24,009 nucleotides of DNA from a virus, in the IMG/VR virus record IMGVR_UViG_3300032265_000415, positions 1-24,009 of that record; one strand, written 5' to 3'. Shown here piece after piece: positions 16,226-23,447 of this stretch (the stretch's first letter is position 1; every line of letters starts with the position of its first letter). A program made the translations under genes and the position numbers. The notes beneath the pieces were generated by a model. That model had not been told where the DNA came from and searched no databases. It worked only from the letters and a program-made list of their open reading frames with translations.

Positions 16226-17347
16226 TTAAGGTGTACCAAATGCTTTGTATGCGCCTAAACCAGCTAAACCCAAACCTGTTGCTTGGCTCAAAGTACTTGG
16301 AGCTGCTTGATAAGATTGAGTTGTTGTTGCTTGCGTTGGTAATCCACGCAACATGGCGTTCATAAAAGACAGCTGTTGTTGTGGGTATTGTTGTGCAGTA
16401 GCGTAGTTTTGAACAGCCTGATTAATAGTATTCTGTTGCTGTTGTTGTTCTGCAGTACCCGCTGTCATTTGCGCAGATGCAATGCCTTGTTGCGCCGCTA
16501 GTTGTTGCCCGCCCAAAGCACCTAATTGATTAGCTGCACTTAAACCTTGACCGATACCCTGCATACCTGCTTGCTGCCCTTGCAGACCTAAGCCTGCACC
16601 ATACTGCATAGCTTGTTGTGCCTGTTGGTACGCTTGGTTGTATCCTTGACCAATGGCTTGTTGTTGTGCCATCAAGGTATTTTGTTGATTCAATGCTTGT
16701 TGTAACGCATTACGTGAACCGCCGAAAGCGCCAGCTTGTGTAGCTGCACCTTGTTGTTGAGCACCTTGAATACCGCCTTGTTGAGCAATCATGTTAAGTT
16801 GTGGCTGTAACGATTGCTGCACGTACGGGTTCATAAAAGCACCCATAGCATACGGGTTTGTTGCCATCTGGTTGTAACGATTACCAGCTTGCGCTTCTTG
16901 ACCAGCTAAACCAAAAGCCGCAGCACCGCCAGCACCAGTAGCTTGAGAAGCAGCTTCATATTGACCGGGTACTTGCAAGTTGGCCGTGGTGTTCATAGCT
17001 TGATTTTGCATTGGACTAAAAGGTGCTACATAGTCCTGTGGGTTTTGACTATATGGTACGTAAGGTTTTACGCCATTAATTTGTACAGAACCATCTTCAT
17101 TTGTTGAAGTGTTAAATAACTGTTGTTGAGTTGCGCCAAGCATTGTTTCTGCATAAGGACGCAAGTAGTCAGGTATGTTTGTATTTTGAACTGTAGTTTG
17201 TGTAGGCGCTGCAGGAGGAGGAGGGGGAGGAGAACCGCCACCACCGCCACCAAGAACATAACCGCCGTTGGCTTTTTTATAGGTAGCAGAATTGCCTAGG
17301 GTTTCACCTAATGCGTAAAGCTCCCGTCTTGAGTAAGTTGTTTTCAT
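16226..17347 (-). CDS. Gln/Ala-rich structural protein, probable internal virion component
   Basis: This 373-residue protein has strongly biased composition. A short basic N-terminus (residues 1-25) leads to GG motif ANGGYV at 26-31, then six Gly (33-38) and six Pro (40-45). From about residue 95 it is dominated by Gln, Ala, Gly, Asn and Tyr, with many short QQ and AQQG repeats and EQQQQQ near the end. No enzyme motif is seen. It starts 4 nt inside the upstream GNAT-like gene (ATGA overlap), so translation is coupled, and it lies between two core/ejection genes. A structural role in the internal core or tail is inferred from the context. The six-Pro run would be a strong ribosome-stall site. 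Confidence 0.8.
   Translation of the reverse strand: MKTTYSRRELYALGETLGNSATYKKANGGYVLGGGGGGSPPPPPPAAPTQTTVQNTNIPDYLRPYAETMLGATQQQLFNTSTNEDGSVQINGVKPYVPYSQNPQDYVAPFSPMQNQAMNTTANLQVPGQYEAASQATGAGGAAAFGLAGQEAQAGNRYNQMATNPYAMGAFMNPYVQQSLQPQLNMIAQQGGIQGAQQQGAATQAGAFGGSRNALQQALNQQNTLMAQQQAIGQGYNQAYQQAQQAMQYGAGLGLQGQQAGMQGIGQGLSAANQLGALGGQQLAAQQGIASAQMTAGTAEQQQQQNTINQAVQNYATAQQYPQQQLSFMNAMLRGLPTQATTTQSYQAAPSTLSQATGLGLAGLGAYKAFGTP
17213..17251 (-). repeat. Poly-Gly/poly-Pro codon tract with hairpin potential
   Basis: Six Gly codons followed by Ser and six Pro codons (residues 33-45 of the Gln-rich protein). Gly codons (GGN) and Pro codons (CCN) can pair at two of every three positions, giving an imperfect GC-rich hairpin inside the coding region near the gene start. 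Confidence 0.7.
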
Positions 17348-17757
17348 ATTTTTGTCTCTACAATTCTATACCGCTCTTCAAATCCATAACGGCTCCACAA
17401 ACGGGCAATTGATTCTCTAGCTGCACCCTGTATTTTAGTAGCTCCGTTAGCCTTTAGTAAATCTTTAAATTGCCCAAATGTGTTTTTATTTGAAATTAAT
17501 TTACCGCCAATAAAAGTAATAAACGCAACTCTGTCATTTGGATAATTTAAAAACGATATTGTCGCTGCTCCATGCAGTTCCCCGTTTTCATCTACTGCTA
17601 CCACCAAAAGCCATTGCCCCGAAGTAACGTAAACGCGTACCTGATCCAACGTGTAATCGTCTCCACAGTAGTCAATAGCATTTGCAATATACTTTTCAAC
17701 CATTGGCCAAGCTTGACTAACGTACTGTACAGGAACATGTTTTATCTCTAAGCTCAT
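17344..17757 (-). CDS. GNAT-fold-like protein, probable virion assembly/internal component
   Basis: This 137-residue protein matches the N-acetyltransferase (GNAT) fold pattern: an alpha-helical start, the strand WLLVVAVDENGELHGAATI at about 49-67, strand VAFITFIGGKL, a helix, and ending with ARLWSRYGFEERYRI, where YGFE is a common GNAT end motif. The usual acetyl-CoA loop (R/Q-x-x-G-x-G/A) is not clear, only IGGK, so catalysis is doubtful. Proteins with this fold occur among virion-internal genes of T7-like podoviruses; that comparison is from memory. The gene overlaps both neighbours by 4 nt (ATGA), fixing it in the 409-aa to 373-aa operon and supporting a structural or chaperone role over metabolism. 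Confidence 0.78.
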   Translation of the reverse strand: MSLEIKHVPVQYVSQAWPMVEKYIANAIDYCGDDYTLDQVRVYVTSGQWLLVVAVDENGELHGAATISFLNYPNDRVAFITFIGGKLISNKNTFGQFKDLLKANGATKIQGAARESIARLWSRYGFEERYRIVETKI

Positions 17758-18983
17758 GCAGGTAGGTATTTGTCTGCGTTAATCTTTGGGGCTTGATTCT
17801 TTTTGCCTGTACGGGCTTTACGAACCTGAGCCATCATTGAATAGAGCTTCTTAGCTCCTGCATCACTTGAACCATTACCTAAATGACTTACTACATCTGC
17901 GGGTACTACAAATTCATTATCTGCTAAACGGGCTGGCTGGCGTGAACCAATACGTGCTGGAATACTGTCGCTCATTCCGTCGCCGGGGCCTCTAAGCATT
18001 TGACCGCCATCAGAGTATGAACCCAAAGAAGCCAAACCACCACCAGCCATATTAGCTGTCATTTCGCCTGTCAATGGATTTGTATTTGGTTCGTAAGATG
18101 CTGCAGTCTGTTGCGCAGAAGTTGGCATTTGGGTAGGAGTAGCGTAATATGAACGTTGCTGTTGGCTTTGTGGATACATATCGCCACCCATAAAATCAAC
18201 AGGCTCGGAATTAGGGTCAAGTAAACCGCCGTCAGCATATCCGGGAACCATGCCGCCTTCAGCCATAGTTGGTTGATACACTTGTGGATATCCAGCGCCA
18301 GCACTAGCTGGTGTTGGCTGAGTTACTCTATTTTGATACTGTGCTTGGTAATGCGGGTTAGGCGGGGTTACTGTATCTGGGTTGTAGTGTTGCGGGTCGT
18401 ACCTAAAATCGGCTAAAGAACCGCCATTCCAGTTAACAGCTGAGTTTGGAGGGATACCATATTTGGATTTATCTTGAGCCATTAAACCAAGAGTACCCAA
18501 ACCAGCAGCGCCGTACATGGCTTGTGTACCTGTAATACCATTACCTAATGTACTAAATAAACCAGCGGTTTCGCCGGCTGGGACAGCATTAATTGAAGAC
18601 GCTATTTCAACTGGAGTCATACCGGCATAGCCAGAAGCAAGGGCTCCGGGAGTTGTACCTAAAGTACTAGCAGCTCCAGTAAAACTACCACCGGCAGCAG
18701 CTACGCCTTCAGCGCCTTGATATAGACCAGAAGCACCAATTCCAGCGCCGCCAATACCGCCCATAAGAGCATTACGACCTACATCCTGTCCTGTAAGAGC
18801 GGCAACACCACCACCAGTCAAAGCACCAATACCAGCACCTGTAGCCGCCGCCGCGCCTGTAGCACCAAGCTCTTCTACCAAATAAGGCGCAGCAGCGCCG
18901 TCAGTCATAACCGTAGCGGCCAAAGCCGCAGCTATCGGTAAATAGCTCTCAAAACCGCCAGATTGTCCGCCGCCGCCTGCCAT
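17754..18983 (-). CDS. Gly-rich virion protein with a tape-measure-like C-terminal motif
   Basis: This is a 409-residue protein. Residues about 15-170 are Gly/Ala-rich with glycine-zipper-like hydrophobic stretches and could insert in or lie against a membrane. The middle is Pro/Gln/Tyr-rich. Two GG motifs follow: AEGGMVPGYADGG at 241-253 and AGGGLASLGSYSDGG at 313-327. The C-terminus has GPGDGMSDSIPA at 332-343, LADNEFVVPADVV at 353-365, then LGNGSSDAG. The order GPGxGxSDSIPA...EFV is one I know from tape-measure proteins of long-tailed phages. Here the gene lies in a short-tail-like core cluster, so I infer an internal or ejection protein. The RBS (AAAGGAT) precedes the ATG. Translation is coupled to the GNAT-like gene. 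Confidence 0.8.
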   Translation of the reverse strand: MAGGGGQSGGFESYLPIAAALAATVMTDGAAAPYLVEELGATGAAAATGAGIGALTGGGVAALTGQDVGRNALMGGIGGAGIGASGLYQGAEGVAAAGGSFTGAASTLGTTPGALASGYAGMTPVEIASSINAVPAGETAGLFSTLGNGITGTQAMYGAAGLGTLGLMAQDKSKYGIPPNSAVNWNGGSLADFRYDPQHYNPDTVTPPNPHYQAQYQNRVTQPTPASAGAGYPQVYQPTMAEGGMVPGYADGGLLDPNSEPVDFMGGDMYPQSQQQRSYYATPTQMPTSAQQTAASYEPNTNPLTGEMTANMAGGGLASLGSYSDGGQMLRGPGDGMSDSIPARIGSRQPARLADNEFVVPADVVSHLGNGSSDAGAKKLYSMMAQVRKARTGKKNQAPKINADKYLPA

Positions 18984-19016
18984 ATACTATCCTTTACTTT
19001 TTCCTGATTTTAACAT

Positions 19017-19319
19017 TTAAACTGCCGTTCCGGAAGCATTTATCCACTTAGTTCCTGTCCACCAAATAGGTAAAACAAGGGTCGTATCAAAAAATTGCTG
19101 CCCAACTTGCAAATTAGCCGTAGGTCTTTGGGTTGTTTTACCCGAATCTGGTATAGCCAACGATTGGCTAAAGTTATCAATCTGGTTAAAATATAGACGC
19201 AGAGCATTATTCATTTGGTCTTGGTATTGCTGGCTATACTCGGTCGGCGCAATCAGTAAGTTAGGTGCTTTAGATATACGTGGGGCGCCGTTATAGTTTT
19301 GGTATGCTGGAATAGTCAT
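19017..19319 (-). CDS. Small structural protein, 100 aa, RPT-FDTTL-PIWW motif
   Basis: The C-terminal third (QRPTANLQVGQQFFDTTL, then PIWWTGTKW and NASGTAV) matches a pattern common in phage tail fibre and tail-associated proteins, where a Tyr/Phe-Asp-Thr-Thr-Leu turn and a Trp-rich strand form a small beta motif. The N-terminal part is helical with Gln/Asn-rich stretches (YSQQYQDQMNNAL). It starts as a TAATG overlap with the end of the P22 gp10-like tail gene (stop at 19319-19321), so the two are translated together. Its function as a tail accessory or adaptor is inferred. Confidence 0.75.
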   Translation of the reverse strand: MTIPAYQNYNGAPRISKAPNLLIAPTEYSQQYQDQMNNALRLYFNQIDNFSQSLAIPDSGKTTQRPTANLQVGQQFFDTTLVLPIWWTGTKWINASGTAV

Positions 19320-21730
19320 TATCTACGTCCATCCGGTCTGATATCAATACGAGGGCTACCTAACTGCCAAGCCACACCAACGCCGGTTGACTCAATTCTA
19401 AAGCTCATTTGGCGACCACGAAGCCGTGTATAGACCTGACCATCGAATTGTTGGATAGTGTATTCCGGCACAACGGTGTAGTTTTGAGCAGACTGAACTT
19501 GTGGGTTATCCGCTTGTCCGTAAGGGGTTCCAGAGTTTTGACGGGGTTTAACCGTCATTGTGACGCTGGGCTGATTAGTAGAAGAGCCGTTAAAATTAAC
19601 GTCAGGAAGTATTCTCCAGACAAAGCCAAAGTTATGGCCATCACCAATATCAAAATCAGAACTTTGTACATATGCATCAATCGGTAAGGTTGTAGAAGTC
19701 GACATATCGTCGCACCCAACTTCATGGTACAACAGTCTTCCATTGTAATCAGCGGCAATAGGATACGTTTGAGTGCCTGATTGCATCCAAGCAGTGCGCC
19801 CCATAGTTCCATAGTACCAAACACGGTCTAAATAGTTATAAATGACGTACTTATCAACAACTGTGTTTGCACTACTTTGGCTCACGTAATACCACCAAAC
19901 CTCATTAAAAGCCTCATTAGCGCCAGCAAATACTTGATAGGCTTGATCTTCATTAATATCAGCAAAAATGTATTGACGTAGCGAGCAAGGTAAAACCTCA
20001 ACACGACCTGAATACATATAAAAACGATCTTTACCCATCCAGTAAGTTACGTTATTAATCGTAATCATCGAATTAGGCGACATAACAGAGATGTTGTCCA
20101 TCAATACTTGGAAACCCCAAACATAAGGAGCACCTAAATACTGCATAGAATATAGACAAGAATCAGTCCAAACTAGAATCTCTTGGCGAGTTGCACGAGC
20201 TGCCATAATATAAGAGCCGTTTGTAAGCAAATATTCGCCGGACTGATTAGTTAATTGAGGAATCCATTGATAGGCATTTCCTTGATCTGACCAACGAACC
20301 AACATTGGATTAAATGTAGTTGCCGCATTATTAGGCACGTAAGAGTTTGCGCCAAATGCAATAACAAATTCTTGAATGGCTGAAGTAATTACTTGGAATG
20401 TTGCTGATGGAACAAACGAACCAGCATATGAAACTGTGTATGAACCTGAACTACCGCCAGATGTTGTAGTTGTAATTGGGACTGTTGTAGCGCCTGTAAT
20501 ATAAGTAGAAGCAACTTTAGTATTTGCCGGTAAATTTGCCCCAGTAATAACCATATAGGGGTAAATACTTGGAGCATACGCACTTGAAACTGTAACCGAA
20601 GTTGCTGAGCCAGTAAACGTGATATCCCCTGCTGTGGCAGAAAGTGTGTATTCCGTTGTAGCATTTGCTACACTACTTAAATATTGTGCACGAACACCTA
20701 CACCGGTAGTATCAGCCCAGTAAAATATAGGGCCACCACGAGGGGCAATTACAAGGTCAGAGCCATAGTTATCATTAGACCAAAGGCGAAGCTGCGAACC
20801 AATACCAGAAGAATAAGCAGACCCCCAACCACGAGAACCGCTTTGTTCTGTAACAACCACAGAAGACCCACCACCGGATGTAGTTGCGGTAGCAGTGGAA
20901 GAACTTGGTAATGTAATGTTGTAGGTATTGGTAGTTACACCAGAAATAACAAAAGTCGAATTCAATGTAGATGCAGATATACCAGCAAACCCAGTAGCCC
21001 CGCTAAAAGCAACGTAGGTACCATTAGACATACCATGAGCATTTTGAGTTACCGTTACTGTTCCAGAAGAAGACGTAGATGCAAAAGGATTATTACCTAA
21101 ACTAACTACCACAGGAATAAGTGGGCCGCCCCAAGGACCTGCACCCCAACCAGTACCGACTGAAAATACATTTGAACCTGACGGATATTCGTATTGAACA
21201 GTTACAGTACCACCACCAGTTGCAGTAGATGTTGCTGGGTTTGTTGTGGTTATTTGATATGTGGTTGCACTAGTTACGTTTGTAACAATATATTCACCAG
21301 TAATGGTTAAACCGCCAACGGCAGAACCACCAGAAAACACAACATAATCTCCAACATTAGGAAGATAAGTTGCATCAGTTACGGTAACAATATTTAAACC
21401 ATTTGTAGTGCTAAATGGGTTTGTTAAAACATCGGTTTGAATAATAGGAGTTACATCGTTATAGGCACCAGCAGAATAAATGTAATATTTAGCGCTTGTA
21501 CCTAAACCAATATAGGTTGTTCCTACACCAGCATCACCGTCCGCCCATACCCAAATAGAACGGCATACACCTTTGTATTGTTGTGGAGAAAGCTGTTGCC
21601 AACCACCAATCTTTTCTGGAAAGCCAGAACGAAAACGAACTTTATCCCCATCGAACCAGCCGCCTTCATTGCTATAGTCTGTACCTTCTCGGTTTAGTCC
21701 GGGTCTAAATTGTAGTTTTTGTAATGGCAT
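19319..21730 (-). CDS. P22 gp10-like tail/packaged-DNA stabilisation protein with inserted beta domains
   Basis: This is an 803-residue protein. The N-terminus (FRPGLNREGT...GGWFDGDKVRFRSGFPEKIGGW, residues 8-44) is the hallmark I associate with P22 gp10-type stabilisation/tail-hub proteins in podovirus genomes. The Trp/Tyr-rich core at about 300-350 and 455-700, with repeating beta strands (MLVRWSDQGNAYQWIP, RVWYYG, GRLLYHEVG), fits a beta-propeller-like hub. Three Ser/Thr/Gly-rich inserts interrupt the core: about 104-179, 214-293 and 353-436; the first two look like a duplication. The end has RLRGRQMSFRIES and PRIDIRPDGRR. It would close the portal channel and connect head to tail. The RBS is weak; the gene follows the endolysin by 8 nt. 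Confidence 0.83.
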   Translation of the reverse strand: MPLQKLQFRPGLNREGTDYSNEGGWFDGDKVRFRSGFPEKIGGWQQLSPQQYKGVCRSIWVWADGDAGVGTTYIGLGTSAKYYIYSAGAYNDVTPIIQTDVLTNPFSTTNGLNIVTVTDATYLPNVGDYVVFSGGSAVGGLTITGEYIVTNVTSATTYQITTTNPATSTATGGGTVTVQYEYPSGSNVFSVGTGWGAGPWGGPLIPVVVSLGNNPFASTSSSGTVTVTQNAHGMSNGTYVAFSGATGFAGISASTLNSTFVISGVTTNTYNITLPSSSTATATTSGGGSSVVVTEQSGSRGWGSAYSSGIGSQLRLWSNDNYGSDLVIAPRGGPIFYWADTTGVGVRAQYLSSVANATTEYTLSATAGDITFTGSATSVTVSSAYAPSIYPYMVITGANLPANTKVASTYITGATTVPITTTTSGGSSGSYTVSYAGSFVPSATFQVITSAIQEFVIAFGANSYVPNNAATTFNPMLVRWSDQGNAYQWIPQLTNQSGEYLLTNGSYIMAARATRQEILVWTDSCLYSMQYLGAPYVWGFQVLMDNISVMSPNSMITINNVTYWMGKDRFYMYSGRVEVLPCSLRQYIFADINEDQAYQVFAGANEAFNEVWWYYVSQSSANTVVDKYVIYNYLDRVWYYGTMGRTAWMQSGTQTYPIAADYNGRLLYHEVGCDDMSTSTTLPIDAYVQSSDFDIGDGHNFGFVWRILPDVNFNGSSTNQPSVTMTVKPRQNSGTPYGQADNPQVQSAQNYTVVPEYTIQQFDGQVYTRLRGRQMSFRIESTGVGVAWQLGSPRIDIRPDGRR
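20852..21091 (-). repeat. Second copy of a duplicated beta insert in the gp10-like protein
   Basis: Residues about 214-293 repeat the plan of residues 104-179 (21194-21421): NPF start, VTVT strand, Y-V-x-FSG, hydrophobic V...T-x-TY-x-IT, and a Ser/Thr/Gly-rich end. The identity is modest, so this is a diverged protein-level duplication. Confidence 0.6.
21194..21421 (-). repeat. First copy of a duplicated beta insert in the gp10-like protein
   Basis: Residues about 104-179, beginning NPFSTTNGLNIVTVT and containing DYVVFSGG and TTYQIT. It is the partner of the copy at 20852-21091. A third, different insert lies at 20423-20674 (residues about 353-436). Confidence 0.6.
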
Positions 21731-21738
21731 ATGAGGGT

Positions 21739-22332
21739 TTACCCTAGTATTGACAGCGCTTTAGCAATTTTAGCTTTGCGGTCATCCAGTCCGATTAATC
21801 CGCCATTAATACGCTTTGTCATTGTATCGTAATCCTTGCTATCCGCCAACGCATTTAGCCCTTTTTTATTCCAGAACCAAGATGCGCTTAAGACCGCATA
21901 TTTAGGATCAAGCAGCAATTCAGGATGAATAAGAAGATCCACACCCAAATTAGATCCGCAGTTGGCATAGTTGTCTTTGCCAGTAAGTTGTATAAGACCA
22001 CGCCCGTGATACTTCCAGCCATCACCAGATTCTTCATCGCCATTTCCTAAACGTCCGCTGTATACCTTATTGGCTATTTTTTCGGGGTTATTTGCATAAG
22101 CTTCAGCCACAACGTTATCAGTAAATCTGCTGGGCCAAACACGCATAAGTGCAGTAGCGGAGTAATGAAGGTTCTCTTCCAATACTTTAAAATTTCCAGA
22201 TTCATGAGCACACTGTCCTATAAAGAAAGCCTGCCGTGCAGGGGTGGAAATATCATACTTAGCAAAAGCTTCTTCTAGTGGGCCAAGCCACTTGTGGTCA
22301 ATTCCTAAAGCATCTAGCTGGTCATAGGTCAT
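21739..22332 (-). CDS. Endolysin, glycoside hydrolase family 19 (chitinase-like)
   Basis: This 197-residue protein is about one GH19 domain and no other part. The key features are AHESG with E44 as the likely catalytic acid, EENLHYSA with E53 as a possible second acid, the YHGRGLIQLTGKDNY motif typical of GH19 and related lysozymes, and ASWFWNKKGLNALAD near the end. GH19 endolysins hydrolyse peptidoglycan glycan chains at the end of infection. No signal peptide is seen, so release depends on the holin. Its start overlaps the holin stop by 4 nt (ATGA), giving a compact lysis operon. Confidence 0.93.
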   Translation of the reverse strand: MTYDQLDALGIDHKWLGPLEEAFAKYDISTPARQAFFIGQCAHESGNFKVLEENLHYSATALMRVWPSRFTDNVVAEAYANNPEKIANKVYSGRLGNGDEESGDGWKYHGRGLIQLTGKDNYANCGSNLGVDLLIHPELLLDPKYAVLSASWFWNKKGLNALADSKDYDTMTKRINGGLIGLDDRKAKIAKALSILG

Positions 22333-22826
22333 TTTGAAGGGGTAGAGTTGTAAATCATATGGTCTTTAGCTTGAGAACCTGCAGAAGAACCAAAATAAAA
22401 AGCAATAATGCCAGTCCATGCTGTGCCAAGACTACCTAACATAATCATTAACGCATTGTTGTTAGCATCAACTTTGCCCATCATAAGCCCAATCAAAATA
22501 CCAAAAAAACCAACGGTTACTAAAATAGATAAAACAGGGGGAATAATTGATTTGGTTTCAGTCTGCATATCACGAGCAGACTTGCGGTCTTCTACAGCTA
22601 ACTGTTCAAAATTTAAACCGAGTTCTTGGGCTGATTTTTGTAATTCTATTTCAGCTTGTTTTACTGCCGCAATTTGGTCTGCCGAAAGCTTACCTTCGTC
22701 GATTGTGTCCTGAACCTTATCTTCATCAATTCCCAAAACTTTAGACACAGCAGTGACAGCAAGACCAGCAAGAGGACCACCAAGGCAAGTAGCAATAGTA
22801 GGTGCAATTTGTTTAAGCCATTCCAT
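22329..22826 (-). CDS. Holin of the 3-TM family
   Basis: This is a 165-residue membrane protein. A first moderately hydrophobic Gly/Ala-rich segment (TIATCLGGPLAGLAVTAVSKVLG, about 10-32) is followed by a charged helical stretch (40-90) and two strong membrane segments at about 94-117 and 123-148. This layout is close to the GTA_holin_3TM family (named holin of 3TMs). It should form membrane lesions that let the GH19 endolysin reach the wall. Its position directly upstream of the endolysin with a 4-nt overlap supports this. Confidence 0.83.
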   Translation of the reverse strand: MEWLKQIAPTIATCLGGPLAGLAVTAVSKVLGIDEDKVQDTIDEGKLSADQIAAVKQAEIELQKSAQELGLNFEQLAVEDRKSARDMQTETKSIIPPVLSILVTVGFFGILIGLMMGKVDANNNALMIMLGSLGTAWTGIIAFYFGSSAGSQAKDHMIYNSTPSK

Positions 22827-22827
22827 A

Positions 22828-23187
22828 TCATTTTCCTATGACTGTTTCGTTATCACCTTTTTTAACGGTAACTTTATCGCCTTCAACCTGAACGCTCATA
22901 GGATCACGGTCAGCCATGCCATCTAAGCGAGAAATAAGTTCTTTCATAATCTCAAACTCAGGTTTCTCTTCTTTAGGATTAGCACCAGCTACTGAATTAA
23001 GCAATGAAATCAATGCAGTCAAAGAAGCACCAAGCAATCCCATTACCGCTGCCATCTTGTCTTTATCAAGAATAATAGAAGCACCTACGCCCATCGCTAC
23101 AATGATGGTGATATAGATTAAGCCATGTTTTCCAATGGCTTTACCAGCGACTTCTTTTGCAGATTCAATGTAGGTTTGGTCAGCCAT
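22828..23187 (-). CDS. Two-TM membrane protein, possible second holin or antiholin
   Basis: This 119-residue protein has two predicted membrane helices: about 22-40 (GLIYITIIVAMGVGASIIL) and about 45-67 (MAAVMGLLGASLTALISLLNS), with a short charged turn DKDK between them. The C-terminal 50 residues are charged and soluble, with a beta-like end (VQVEGDKVTVKKGDN). It sits immediately before the 3-TM holin, one nucleotide away, and has an RBS, so it is probably part of lysis control. A class II holin or an antiholin is plausible; a virion membrane protein is an alternative. Confidence 0.72.
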   Translation of the reverse strand: MADQTYIESAKEVAGKAIGKHGLIYITIIVAMGVGASIILDKDKMAAVMGLLGASLTALISLLNSVAGANPKEEKPEFEIMKELISRLDGMADRDPMSVQVEGDKVTVKKGDNETVIGK

Positions 23188-23189
23188 AT

Positions 23190-23447
23190 TTATCCTATCA
23201 ATGCTTTTACTTCATCTTCAGTTAAACCAAGTGCAGTTAGTTTAGCTAATGCAGAAGCCTTTGTTGATTCTGCTTGCAATTTTTCATCAGTCGCTTTTTT
23301 AAGTGTAGACTCCCACAATGCTTCTAATTCAGCTTGTGTAGGCTTTGGAGACTCATCAAGCCAAGTTAAACCTTCATAAAAATCACCAGCTAGAGTCCAT
23401 TGTTTGCCTACATAATTTTTAGCAAGAATAAGAGCGTAATCAAACAT
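23190..23447 (-). CDS. Small phage protein, possible tail fibre accessory
   Basis: This is an 85-residue protein. Its motif YVGKQWTLAGDFYEGLTWLDESPKPTQAEL leads to an acidic, Ala/Lys helix and ends LGLTEDEVKALIG. The Trp/Tyr turn followed by KPT-x-x-EL and a helical tail is a pattern found in small proteins next to tail fibre genes; I cannot name a family with confidence. It overlaps the end of the upstream tail-fibre-like gene by 8 nt, supporting a linked role, possibly as a fibre chaperone. Confidence 0.75.
   Translation of the reverse strand: MFDYALILAKNYVGKQWTLAGDFYEGLTWLDESPKPTQAELEALWESTLKKATDEKLQAESTKASALAKLTALGLTEDEVKALIG

Noticed and set aside
16380-16800. Repetitive TTGTTG-type sequence as a satellite or CRISPR-like repeat
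   Set aside because: It is explained by Gln (CAA/CAG) codons of the Gln-rich protein on the minus strand; no regular spacer structure.
19409-20911. Open frames opposite or out of frame within the gp10-like gene
   Set aside because: They have no RBS or family motif and lie within a well-supported coding frame.
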